DNA of 20,068 bases from Apostichopus californicus (taxonomy: Eukaryota; Echinodermata; Holothuroidea; Aspidochirotida; Stichopodidae): the NCBI GenBank assembly GCA_020650975.1, contig JAIPMN010051694.1, positions 1 through 20,068 on the forward strand, given 5' to 3'. Positions 1 to 10,261 of this stretch are shown here, piece by piece (the stretch's first letter is position 1; the number at the start of each line of letters is the position of its first letter). Under the pieces are notes generated by a model. The model made no database searches. It was not told the DNA's origin and saw nothing but the letters and a program-made list of their open reading frames with translations. The position numbers were made by a program, and so were the translations under genes.

Positions 1-1670
1 TGACAGCTGCCTGCAAGTATAGGGATGTGGTCTGCTGTCTGTAATCGAAAATCCTGGCATGTGAAGTAGAGGGAAGTTAGTTTAGTTGCAGTCTTCATCG
101 AGTTAAAATATGATTTCCGTCGGGATGAGTCTTCATGGCGCAGAGAAATATTTTATGCATTATACAATCCCCAATTTGAAAATTAATCCAACGAAGTATA
201 ATTCGTTTTGAGAAGATGGTCACATGTCACGCTGCGACAAATCTGTGTATTTTATGCATTATGCCTACTTTTGTTATTTAAAAAGACGGGCGCCCTTTAG
301 AAACGCGTCATGTTTTAGGAATCTACATTTCCACGTGAATGCCAGCTGAACATACACTTTTCATATAGCAATCTCAAAATCCACAGGTTGGCGACGAAGG
401 ACAAAATCCAGACCCGGATTTGCAAAGAATTATGGCGGCGAACAATTTAGTCATAGATCTCATTGAGTAGCATACTTCTTCAAAACAAAACCTAAAATTC
501 TCTACTTTGGTTCGTTATTCTCGAACTGAACAAGACATCATCGTCAAACGTCGTTGCCCTTGGGGTACATTATTTGGTAGGCTATTAACGGAAACCTAGC
601 TCCATTGCTTAAGAAGCTCCACTCAAAGACACGATGAAAATATTATGTTGATTTCAAGATGATTTATTCTCTCCTTAACATATTTAATCAATTAATCAAT
701 AATAATAATAATTACTTCAAGATAACCATTGCAAACAATCAATGTGATAAATTATATGGCCATAACAGACACCTTTGGTCTCTGATGGAAACATTGACTG
801 AAGAGGCTAAATTTTGTGTTGAATTGTTACAAAGTTGGATATTTCATTTTCACATCTCAAATATGAACATTTTGTGTGGTATATTTCAGGGAAAAGTGCA
901 AAAAATCATCTCCAAATTGCACTATTTTTTTATTATTCAGTATCTCGGTTGTCTAAAATTTCTGAAGGGGTGGGGGTGGGTTGGAGGAGGACACCCCTCC
1001 TTTCAAAACCCTTCCCCGGCGATTGTTTGGCTGTCGCGTTCATCTCAAAATCTGTAGACAATCTCACCACCCAACCCCGCCCCAAAAATGTCAAAAAGAA
1101 ATCCCCCTTTTTATTATAAGGAAAAGTCCCCCAGGAAAGAACCTGGTCACGAAACCAAACTACCAAACGACTGATCCGCTCTCAGCCCCAGTCCCCTTGC
1201 ATCGGGACTGTGTGATCATCGTCACTATTAACATTTATCGCGATGCGTTCATTTGTAAACGTGCAGCGTGGGAAGGGCCTTGCTATAGATACAGAATGAA
1301 GAGACTTTGTTGTGAACTTTCCATTAACGGTGCCAGGTGTTTAGGGTATTGTGTTAAACATACTGCATTGGAACAGAAGTGTGAAGGTAATAACCTTGTA
1401 GCCCTATAGGCTTAATATCATCAGCACTACCCAACTACTCAAATATTTACTTTAAGTGAGAACAATAACGATCTTTTAACACAAAAACAGTTTCTTTTGA
1501 ATACAAAATCAAATTCTTGGTGACGTACATAGACTCTTTGACTTGAATTGTTTGATTAAACAACCAGCTCGAGCTAAAACGAAACTACCTTTAGTACTTG
1601 GTTTGTCAAAGGTGCTAGATAACGTCAGTATTGTCTAGGAACTTTAAAGTGAAATATTAAAGCAGTATAC

Positions 1671-1695
1671 TATATATATATATATATATATATAT
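1671..1695. repeat. (TA)n microsatellite
   Basis: An uninterrupted run of about 12 TA dinucleotides, read directly. It lies in the intergenic region about 0.85 kb upstream of the proposed promoter. Confidence 0.95.
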
Positions 1696-2197
1696 TTAAG
1701 GTTTCTCCAAAAAACCGTTATACTCTGAACAGGGCTTACCATGTTAATGTTATTTAGAGGCCGGAATTGTGTTCCAATGGGTATGGAAATTCCAATGGCT
1801 GACCCATATAAGAACGTAGCTCATACGAAAGCTCAGCATCCTTCGCATGCATGTGCACTGACACACACGATGAACCGAATTTTGAACATATTTCCATCCA
1901 CCCTATTTACTCCCGTCTGGATCCCCCAACCCCACTCCCTATCCCCACCTATCAAAATAGTCAAATATACTGAGTTATTTTGTCAGGTTTCTGTTTTGAA
2001 TAATTACGGGGAAATCATAGAGTTTTCAATATTCCGCTAGTAGTAGAGAAGACTATATGACCGTTTACCACACAAATCGGCCGCAATTAAATGAAAGACG
2101 CTATAACTGTATTCGCCATTTCCAGACTTATGTTGGACTGGTTAGAGAGACAAATAATAGTGGCCCACTTACTCAATGGAAGGTAGATTGAGGAAGA

Positions 2198-2312
2198 GGG
2201 GGGGGGGGGTATCTCAGGTTATGTGATTATCTCGATGATCTGTAGACTGTAGGGTCTGTGGTTTGTAGACAGGCAGATCACCTATATTGAATTTACGAGC
2301 CAACCCCCCCCC
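2198..2312. repeat. Poly-G tract (2198-2209) and facing poly-C tract (2304-2312)
   Basis: A run of 12 G followed about 95 bases later by a run of 9 C continuing into a CT-rich stretch. Together they form a potential G/C hairpin. Homopolymer length in such tracts is error-prone in assemblies. Confidence 0.8.
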
Positions 2313-2477
2313 TCCCTCCTCTCCTTTCAGTTTTGGAAATTCGATGTATTTATTGAGTACGTCATAACATTCAAAATTACACTCAAATTGGATCAGTAAA
2401 ACAAAAATGAAATTCTCACCGAACTGCTTTAAGTTCAATATTGACTCAAACATCACGCGATATGGTTTATATCTAAA

Positions 2478-2529
2478 AGGTCAAAGGTTAGTGGGCGTAA
2501 TTTATTATTTCATTAATTTGCTATAAATA
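2478..2529 (+). promoter_or_regulatory. Putative core promoter: DR1 site, GTGGGCG box, TATA box
   Basis: Three elements stand in order. AGGTCA-A-AGGTTA at 2478-2490 is a direct repeat with one-base spacing, the layout bound by HNF4/RXR-type nuclear receptors. GTGGGCG at 2491-2497 resembles a KLF/EGR box. TATAAATA at 2522-2529 is a canonical TATA box. A pyrimidine-rich start region follows about 25-35 bases later (about 2550-2562). The elements sit just upstream of an ATG-free leader exon, which supports a real promoter. Factor assignments are inferred from motif shape only. Confidence 0.6.
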
Positions 2530-2554
2530 CCAGTTCAGATCAAGCCTGTCCTCC

Positions 2555-2853
2555 TCTTTCACTATAGCATTCAACTCTCTTTCGTGCTCCACACTTCAGC
2601 GTTTATTACCTAATATTCAGTTGAGAATTTGTTTCATTCTCTAATCAAAGTCATAGCATTTCGTTGTATTTTAAGTGATCTCAAAGGGCATTCTGTTTGA
2701 AATCTGTGTTATCACTTCTCGCTTTGTTGACGTGCCAGCGACTCAACATAAAAAACAAAACGAATTATATCAAGAAAAAGTTTATATTCAAGACCTTTCG
2801 AAGAATATTAGCTGTACCTCACCTGCACCTGTCCAACACAGACGTCTGTCATT
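2555..2853 (+). other. Exon 1, non-coding 5' leader
   Basis: The proposed transcription start is 25-35 bases after the TATA box; the exact start is approximate. The exon ends at a strong donor (GTAAGT at 2854). I find no ATG on the plus strand in these roughly 300 bases, as expected of a leader free of upstream start codons. An open frame at 2675-2857 begins with GTG, has no recognisable domain, and is not needed. The next exon continues ATG-free until the proposed start at 3388. Confidence 0.55.
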
Positions 2854-3328
2854 GTAAGTAAAATAAAACATTTATTGATTTTTATAAACAGCACTCCAGT
2901 GTAGGGAAGTATAGCTAAATTGTACAAATTACCTGTTTTGGATAAAAAATATAAATTTCTTTAAAGAAAATCTCCACTTTTTACCATCGTTTATATGAAT
3001 TTATCATTTTCTCGCAATTTCAAACATTTTCTCACGCTTTCGCCGTCTTTTTCGCAATCCAGCATGATTCAAATATAACTGTAACGTAAACTTCTTTGTT
3101 GATCGTAGACAGTGTGATTTTAGAATCGAGGATGACCAAAACCATCATTTCATCCATCATATTAAATTCAATGTTGCTCGTTAATCATCAAAACAGGCCA
3201 CAGGATTCACCCAACATAAGTCTTCATTTGTTTCCCTATGATATCTGTATTTATTGCGATATTCCTCGATAACAATTATTTTAGAAAGTCGTATTTGTTT
3301 CTTAAGAATTGTCTAATTTTATCTGCAG
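2854..3328 (+). other. Intron 1
   Basis: Bounded by GTAAGT at 2854 and a pyrimidine-containing acceptor ending CTGCAG at 3328. AT-rich; no gene or repeat recognised inside. Confidence 0.5.
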
Positions 3329-3407
3329 ATCAGGACTCCTGCTGCATTAAATATAATTCTCGTAGAACTAATTAACCACATATCAAAATGGCCAGCGCAA
3401 AAACTTC
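3329..3407 (+). CDS. Exon 2: end of 5' leader and translation start (MASAKTS)
   Basis: This 79-base exon follows the acceptor ending CTGCAG (3323-3328) and ends at a strong donor, GTAAGT at 3408. The first ATG of the proposed transcript is at 3388-3390 in good start context (A at -3, G at +4). Coding is 3388-3407: six full codons plus two bases (TC), so the exon ends in phase 2. The first base of exon 3 (A at 5368) completes a serine codon, giving the N-terminus MASAKTS. The ATG-free leader, start context and phase match make this start convincing, although the coding piece is tiny. There is no signal peptide, so the product should be intracellular. Confidence 0.6.
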
Positions 3408-5367
3408 GTAAGTATTATTATTATTATTAACAAAAACTAACATAAGATCGAAATGGGTTTATACTTGGCAATTATACATGGCAATATAAAAAGTACTGAT
3501 TATTTGTTTACTTTACATTGTCCTATATACAAGCAATGTTGTATACTGAAAATAAACCGGGCTGTTCATTCTTCAGATAACTCCTGAAATGCGGGAAAGG
3601 GTTTAGTGTTGAAGGATAGTAAGACATCACGGTGTCGTTGCATTGAGGAGGTAAAGCACACAGCCAACTCCAATCGCCGATAAAATGGATCCTCTCTGCA
3701 TTCTGTGCCACAAATTCAATTATTTTAATACGTCAACGATACAGCAACTATTGATTGATTACCGTAATTTATCAGCAAAGTTGCACTTCCTGCATACACT
3801 TTTCCTAAATGTCTCAACAAAAGGACACATTTTAAATACCACAAAATGAAAAAGTACGGTACTTGTCCAAAATGGGTACATCTAATATATGAAACCGAGC
3901 ATTTCTTAACGTCTTAGCTACAAAACAGGAGGAACGTTGCCCGTCGTATCCCCCACATATGTTAAATCGCCCCTGGATTTTACACAAATGGATTCTGTCA
4001 AATCTTAGCCTGGTAGACTATATATAGGTGCATAATTAAAGTCGATATGTTGTAGACCATTAAAACACATATGTTAATAGCCCATGTTGGATGTCTATTA
4101 TACTTTTCATTTTAATGAAATGACCCTTTTTACAAGTGAGGGTCATCCCTTTGAAGTGATTGGACCGTATATGTAGTCTTATACAAAGACCATTAGGTCA
4201 GTTTCTCAGATATAACACAAAACTCACCGAGACGACGTTTATGGCCTCAAGTGCCATGTTATCTTAATACATTGCAATTTTCACGTACACCGTGTTCGGT
4301 GTCATCCAAGGATGCTTTTTGCATTTATGGAGATAAAAGTACATGTTTTGGTGGATTTGTTAGAATTTTAAACAATGGATTTAGCATTGCACTGAGGCGC
4401 TCACGTCATCGATCTCTGGACCCTTTTAAGTGATCATTCCAAAGTTTTAGCATATTTTGAAGGTAAATATTTTGAAAACCTGTGTCGCTTTAGAAACATA
4501 ATTACAAGAAGTGTGACTTGTCCTTTTTTTTTGGACTATAATACGTCAAAGTTGGCTCTCTTTAATAGCACCATCAATCATCATTAGCGGAGCCTTTTGA
4601 CAAAGTTAGCTTTTTGGAATAGCGCCATAATTTACAACTTGTGAGCGTGTGTCTCTTTCTCTCAGTTGTTGGCGCTATATGCGAATAAATTAGAATGTAC
4701 TGCATGCATGTGGTCAACACATAGGAAAAGTTGAATCAGAACGTTACATCAGTACATGCGTATGATAACGATGAATATTGAAGATAAATAAATCGTGTTC
4801 AAGCAAACAAAATATAGCCAATGCAATTTCATCAATTTTACTGAAACTGCCTATTAACAAGTATTCGACAAGTATTTTCCTGCAGGTCTTTACTCTCCAA
4901 ATTGTTCTCAGATATTTTTAAGGAACACACAAGATGACTGAATGTCCCAGTGAGGAAAATTTCCTCGAAGGTTGTAATCAAATCAAATTTGATCAAAGGT
5001 GACCATATTTGAATATCTAGCATATTTGGGGCCAATACAGGATCATGGATCTACAGCTAGGCCAGTATCCTTATTATTAGACCTTGAACGTCTCATTTCT
5101 TATATCTTCGAGATGACCATGTCGAATAATTTGCTCTGGACATTTAGTGCTATTGTGGGTCACGACGGGGTCCCATGCATAAATCAACAGCTTTTTATAG
5201 AATTTAGTGCCGTTTGTAAGACCTAGGCTTTATAGCTACTTCGCAGGCTGAGAGCTGTTCATCGACATTTCTTCGATCTAAAAATTCAACTCTAAATTCT
5301 TCGTTACCACGGATACAACCTTCCAACCCTGACCTAACTTTTCACTTTTTGCCTTCCACACACACAG
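3408..5367 (+). other. Intron 2
   Basis: Bounded by GTAAGT (3408) and an acceptor in a pyrimidine/CA stretch ending CACACAG at 5367. No convincing exon is seen inside; the short open frames at 4251-4433 and 4999-5226 lack recognisable protein features. Small inverted repeats occur near 4105-4145. An imperfect direct repeat surrounds 'CAAAGTT(G/A)GCT' near 4548 and 4600. Both are minor. Confidence 0.5.
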
Positions 5368-6310
5368 AGTGCATACAACGATACCACGATTCACTTTGCA
5401 AGATGGTTACAAGATGTCGGCAATGGACGTGCTAGATACAGGCCGTTTGGCTGTCGCTGGACGTAATGACAAGACAAAATGCAGCTCTATTGATCTGTTT
5501 ATGTTACAATTAGATCCTGATTCTCAAGCAAAACCGTTATTATTGACGTCAGAGCTGTATTATTCTGAGGAATTTACCAAGTTTGGTTCAGAAAGGCGTT
5601 CTGTTTGTTTACTGGATGATCGTCTGTTTTTAACGTGTTGTAAGAATACGATAGCATTGTACGATAGTAATAGTAATGGCGGTCTTGTCAAGCAAGGGAA
5701 GTTTAACGGTAAAGCCTGGTGTATGACAACCAGAGATGGGTTAGTGTATGTCGGTTTAAGATCCAATGAGGTGATTGTCTTAGATGCGGGAGAATTGAGA
5801 AAAAAGAAGACAATCACCTTAAAAGGAATAGGAGGAGGAGGGGCAGGCTGGTTTAGCCTAGTAGCAACAGCAGCAATATTCGGAGACTGGCCTGAGGATA
5901 TAACAGTTAGTAATAATAAACTGTTTATCTGTACAGTCAATGATAGGAGAGCTTTAATGTATAATAGTGAGGGAGAAATAGAACAGGAATATACAAACAC
6001 AAAGTACAGATATGCACGTAGTATAACAGTCAGTGAAGAGAAAGGATTAATATTTATATTATGGTTTGGTGGTAAGGGTAGACAAGTTGTTGTTTACTCT
6101 CTATCTGGGGGTCATTCTTCCATCTCTGGGGGTCATTCTTCCATCTCTGGGGGTCATTCTTCCATCTCTGGTGGTCATTCTTCCATCTCTGGGGGTCATA
6201 TCTTGGCTTCTTTTGAAGTTCCTGGTGATTCCTTTAGAATCAGGATCAATAATAACATAAACAGATTGTTTGTGGTTACTGGAACTGGAGAAGTATATGA
6301 ATATCACACA
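5368..6310 (+). CDS. Exon 3: six-bladed beta-propeller-like domain (NHL/TRIM-C-terminus style)
   Basis: The open frame continues the MASAKTS start and gives residues 8-321 of the model. It shows six repeats of the propeller-blade pattern, in which a hydrophobic strand, a turn with D/G/N, and an aromatic or aliphatic strand end in a 'V-Y/L-Y/D' motif. Blade centres are near MDVLDTGRLAVAG, VCLLDDRLFLTC...ALYD, MTTRDGLVYVGL...VIVLD, ITVSNNKLFICT...ALMYN, ITVSEEKGLIFIL...VVVYS and IRINNNINRLFVV...VYEYH. The layout resembles propellers at the C-terminus of TRIM-type proteins, but no RING or B-box precedes it. A glycine-rich loop separates blades 3 and 4, and a 7-residue tandem repeat lies between blades 5 and 6. 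The exon ends at GTAAGT (6311) in phase 0. Without splicing the frame stops at 6344-6346. The likely role is protein binding; no catalytic motif is visible. A WD40-like or other propeller class cannot be excluded. Confidence 0.75.
6104..6199 (+). repeat. 21-bp in-frame tandem repeat encoding SGGHSSI
   Basis: Four full 21-base units (6104-6187) and a partial fifth encode SGGHSSI four times, then SGGH. Units are identical apart from one silent G-to-T change in the fourth copy, so expansion is recent. The repeat lies in the loop between the last strand of blade 5 and blade 6, where length change should be tolerated. It is a probable polymorphic site. Confidence 0.95.
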
Positions 6311-6370
6311 GTAAGTACTAATAGTGGATTTATAGGCCTATGGTAAAAATTAGGACTATTTATCACTTTT

Positions 6371-6376
6371 ATTAAA
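6371..6376 (+). terminator. Possible poly(A) signal ATTAAA for a short, propeller-only transcript
   Basis: ATTAAA lies 25 bases after the in-frame TAA (6344-6346) reached if the exon 3 donor is not used. This would give a propeller-only protein with the tail VSTNSGFIGLW. The region is AT-rich, so the hexamer can occur by chance. Confidence 0.2.
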
Positions 6377-6625
6377 GCAATCCATTGATTGAAGCTCAAC
6401 AAGTTGGGTATCATTTTATGCGAACAAGTAAGGAGAAGACACTCTTATATGATTTGAGATCTGCTTTGCAAAATTTAAAGAAAAATAAGGACATTTTTTT
6501 CTTGGAGCCTTTCTGATTCTGGTAAGGTTTTCATGAAGGTTTTTCATACTGTCAATGTAAAAGTAAAATTGGTTTTCCTTATTTTCTCAGTCTTCATTAC
6601 TTCAAATATAGACAAAATTGTTATA

Positions 6626-7060
6626 GGTGAATGCGGAATTTTATTAAGAACACAAAAATTACTTGTTTGTTAAGAGGGAGATCAGAATGGTGGAGAAGTG
6701 AGTGCAAATTTTTATGAAAAAGTTAGGCCATTGGATGCTTGTTGCCCTTTGCAATAATTGAGCAACACACAAAATTTGGAAAATATTTTTTCTTATTTTC
6801 TGAGCTTACAAGCTGCTAATTTTTACAAGTTTGGTATTGGTGAATGCGGAATTTTATTGAGAACACAACTATTACTTGTTTGTTAAGAGGGAAATCAAAA
6901 TGGTGGAAAACTAAGTACAAACTGTTATGAAAAATTTAGGCCATTCGGTGCTTGTGGCACTTTGCAATATTAGAGCAACACCCAAAATTTGGAAAGAATT
7001 TTTACTTATTTTCTGAACAAGCTGCTAATTTTTTTTGCAAAATTTGATATGTGAATGCTT
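6626..7060. repeat. 213-bp tandem duplication with a decayed extra copy
   Basis: Two copies start with GGTGAATGCGGAATTTTATT at 6626 and 6839, a 213-base period. They share blocks including CTTGTTTGTTAAGAGGGA, TTAGGCCATT and AAAATTTGGAAA. A third, truncated start (GTGAATGC) appears near 7050. A more distant fragment with AAGAACACAA lies near 7270. There is no coding capacity. Confidence 0.85.
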
Positions 7061-8854
7061 ATTATTCTTAATAACGCAATAAGTGCTATTTTTTGGCAAT
7101 GATATCTATATAATGAAAACCTAGGCCTAAAATTCTATGAAAAGTGATGCAAGATGAATGTTGCATGGCATACAGCTCAGACAAATAAATGTAGTTCCTT
7201 TATCATGAATTTTGACAGTGAAAGTCCATTAAAATAAAAAAAATTGCACAAAACAATGCAAACTATTGTTAAGAACACAACAGGTGCAATTTTCCTTGAA
7301 AAGAGGTAAAGTTCAAGAAAAATTAAGGGCAACATTTTTATCTTAATTAAGGGCATAGTGACACTAGTGCACATGTATAGCAAATACTACAGTGATCATA
7401 CCTTTATTTGATGACAGTATTTAAGTCTTGATAAAATGATATTGACACAATCTTGCTTCTATTTTGGGATGTAGTGCAGTTTATTTAGGTGCAAATTAGT
7501 CAAAAATGAAGAAATAGAAGGGGAAAATGTTACCTTAGCCTTGTGGTGCTATTTTCATATTGTCAACAGAGTAAAGACTGCAAAATTCACACAGCCATTG
7601 AAATCATTTTTCATTACTTCTGAGGAGAGAAAGATGTAGCTAAGTACAGGCTTTACTTTAATAGGGATTGCATCAAGTCAGTTGACAGTCTTTCTGTCTG
7701 TTCTATTCAAATGGTTAATTTCACTGATAGCTTATGATTTCCATTATGAAGAATGTTCGGTGTAATGTAGTCCTTATAAGTAACAATAAGTAACAGATTT
7801 TGGATTAATTCCTGACAATACTAAGTAGGTACAATTTACCTGTACTACACTACTAATGTAGGTCATATGGGATTAAGCAGAAAAAGGAGGCAAACATTAG
7901 CTACTTTGAAAATTATGTCGATTTTTACGTTTAAAACTAAGAAGGTAATGTGTTACTGCTTTGTTTCCATTAATTAACTGTAGTGAAGACCCCCATTTAT
8001 TAGCTGTCACCACCTATCATACAGTGTAATGTATGCAATTGTTATGCACATGGATTAAACATGATCATTGCTATCCATTGCATGACATAGCATTAATACC
8101 ACATGTCAACCAGTGTAAGAACAATGGTCTTCCTATAAATGGGGCTTTTATACTTGTCATCAGGCCAAACCCATACAAATAAATTATGTCTAACAGGATT
8201 AAGTAACCCAGGAAACTTCATTTGACAATATAGTTGACAGTTGCGCATAGTGTTCAATAATTAAATGTTTCACATGCAGTCTTTGTCATTAAGCTGTGTA
8301 TAGCTCATAGTGCTGTAGCTGCACATAAACTTTAGTGCATACACCAATCTCGAAAGTGTATGGACATGTATGGACTTTGATTATTCACTTTCCAGCCCAT
8401 AGTTAGCTGTGTACTCATTCAGTTCATGTCTATTGCAAGATTGAAGGATTAAATAAAAGAATCTTCTGTAAGTAAGTACTGCATAAAGTAAACACTGCAT
8501 CAATGATTGACATACTGTGGTAATTAATATGTTAACTCATGTAAAACAACAGTGTGTAATAATTAAGGAAAATGTTAGAGGTAAGAATGGGGGTAGGAAG
8601 TGGGTTTTGTGTGTGTGTTTTAATGTTACTGACCACCTACATTGCCCAGAGTAGAAGACAATTTAAGTAGTTCCAAGTCCATGATTACATTCCCATGCAA
8701 ACATGGGACACAATGCAGCGTTTATTGGTTACATTTGGAGAATAATGTTTAGCCCACTAATTAAACTAAATTTTAAGTTGGTGGCATCATAAATAAATCC
8801 ACAACAATCTGACTGAAAATCTGTACCTGTACAGTCTTAAAAATCAATCCATCC

Positions 8855-10261
8855 AAATTGTCAGGTTGGTGTGTGTGTGTGTATGTCTGTGTGTATGTCT
8901 GTGACACTTCCTTGGGTACACTGTAACTCATCAAGGAAAGTTGGAATAACCTCAAACTTGGTATAGAGCTCCGCCATAGTGAGAAGGTGTGACCTTTTGT
9001 TTTGGTGCCTGTGAAGGTCACCAAAGGTCAGTTAGAGGCCAAAAACCAAACTATTAAAAAAGCAATAACTCCCATTGACAGGGTCTGACATGGTTGATAT
9101 TTTGGGAGTAGTTGTGAATGGGGTGAGGGATTGTTTCCAAACATAACGGTCATGTGATCAAAGGTCAATTAGGGGTCAAAAACTAGTATTTTTGCAATAA
9201 CTTGAGAACAAAATGTCCGTCAAGGTTGGGAGTTACGCTATTGTAATCCAGTAGTGGACCCTCATCTAGGTGACCTTTGACCTCAGGTTGACCTCCGGTG
9301 ACTTGTAGTAGTTTCTTTGGTTATTTGAATTTTTGTGGCCATAATCAGATCTCAAAGGTACTTTCCGATCAAAATTGTCCACTGGTTGACCCCTGTGCGA
9401 CCTTCGTGTGCGAAGTTATCAGAGGTCAAGGTTTTTGGTTCCTTGCTTTAGCAAAAGGAACCTATGTAGTCAGGTTTGGGTGTGTGTGTGTGCGTGTGTA
9501 TGTCTACAGTGTCACTTGCTTGGGTACACTGTAACTCAACAACGGAAAGTTGGACTTAACTCAAACTTGGTATATAGATCCGCCATAGTGAGAAGGTGTG
9601 CCCTATCGTTTGTGGTGCCTGTGAAGGTCACCAAAGGTCAGTTAGAGGCCAAAACCCCAAAATATTGAAACTACAATAACTCCCAGTGTCAATGTGCGAC
9701 AAGGTTGATATTTTGGGACAAGTTGTGAACTGGTTAGGGGAACATTTTGAAACTTAACATTTATGTGATCCAAGGTCACCATGAAGGTCAATAAATGTTA
9801 AAAACAAGTATTTTTGCGATAACTTGAGAACGAATTGTCCGTTAGGGTTGGGAGTTGCTTCAATGTATACAATTGTCGACCCTCATCTGGGTGACCCGTT
9901 GACCTCAATTTGACCTCTGGTGACCTTTAAGCGTTTTGGGGATTTTTACAGTTTCGATGCTATATTCAGATGTCAAAGGTACCTTATGATCATAAATGTC
10001 AATAGGTTGACCCCGTGTGACCTTTGTGTGTGAAGTTATAATGGGGTCAAAGTTTTCGGTCGGAGTTAGGATGGCTGTACAGACTTGTCGTGTTCATTTT
10101 TGGAATCATAAGATCAAACTACATCTGAAACCAAGGTCAAAAGGTCACATTAGATTTGGATATCAAAGGTACCTTCCGATCAAAAATGTCAATGCGTTGA
10201 CACCCGGGTGACCTTTGTGTGTTAAGTTATACAAGGTCAAAGTTAATTTTCAGACATTTAA
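8855..10261. repeat. AGGTCA-rich dispersed/tandem repeat, left block
   Basis: Two related units have a period of about 608 bases (TGGGTACACTGTAACTCA at 8913 and 9521). Each begins with CAGGTT and a TG-rich stretch and continues through many GGTCA/TGACC words. Shared blocks include GCCATAGTGAGAAGGTGTG, AAGGTCACCAAAGGTCAG and GCAATAACTTGAGAAC-like motifs. The second unit starts with a hairpin: GGTTCCTTGC (9437-9446), loop TTTA, GCAAAAGGAACC. Short open frames inside are incidental. This is a non-autonomous repeat of unknown class. The block is interrupted at 10262 by a foldback element and resumes at 11981. Confidence 0.85.
9015..9030 (+). promoter_or_regulatory. DR4-type nuclear receptor site motif
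   Basis: AGGTCA-CCAA-AGGTCA is a perfect direct repeat with four-base spacing, the layout recognised by TR/LXR-type RXR heterodimers in animals. Other copies are at 9625-9640, 12084-12099, 12380-12395 and 13490-13505 (spacer CAAA). The motif is repeat-borne; binding is an inference. Confidence 0.3.

Larger units (their letters stand above)
1..2470. other. Upstream intergenic DNA, no gene recognised
   Basis: I see no convincing coding exon here. Open frames at 981-1409 (TTG start) and 1741-2040 have low-complexity, proline/histidine-rich or random-looking translations and no recognisable domain or supporting splice sites. The stretch 966-1090 is strongly strand-biased, with G-runs near 967-990 and C-runs near 1064-1084, and could fold or form G-rich structures. 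Simple repeats are listed separately. It may contain distal regulatory DNA for the gene starting near 2.55 kb, but nothing specific can be pinned down. Confidence 0.6.

Noticed and set aside
966..990. Possible G-quadruplex
   Set aside because: Only three runs of three or more G are present, with a fourth run of two. It is suggestive but not sufficient to list as a feature.
981..1409. 142-codon open frame on the plus strand
   Set aside because: It starts at TTG in a G-rich tract, has no recognisable domain and spans low-complexity C-rich sequence. Overlapping frames on both strands are also open, suggesting composition rather than coding.
1741..2040. 99-codon ATG open frame
   Set aside because: The translation has no domain, no heptads and no signal peptide. 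No splice sites link it to the gene downstream.
4105..4145. Small inverted repeats (TTTCAT/ATGAAA and ATGACCC/GGGTCAT)
   Set aside because: The second resembles the foldback element's terminus but is only seven to nine bases, and no element body surrounds it. Chance is likely.
5560..6000. 146-codon minus-strand open frame
   Set aside because: It is the shadow of the propeller exon on the opposite strand.
9298..9668. Short open frames within the AGGTCA repeat
   Set aside because: They are not preserved between repeat units, and units differ by indels that break the frame. No transposase or reverse transcriptase motif is present.
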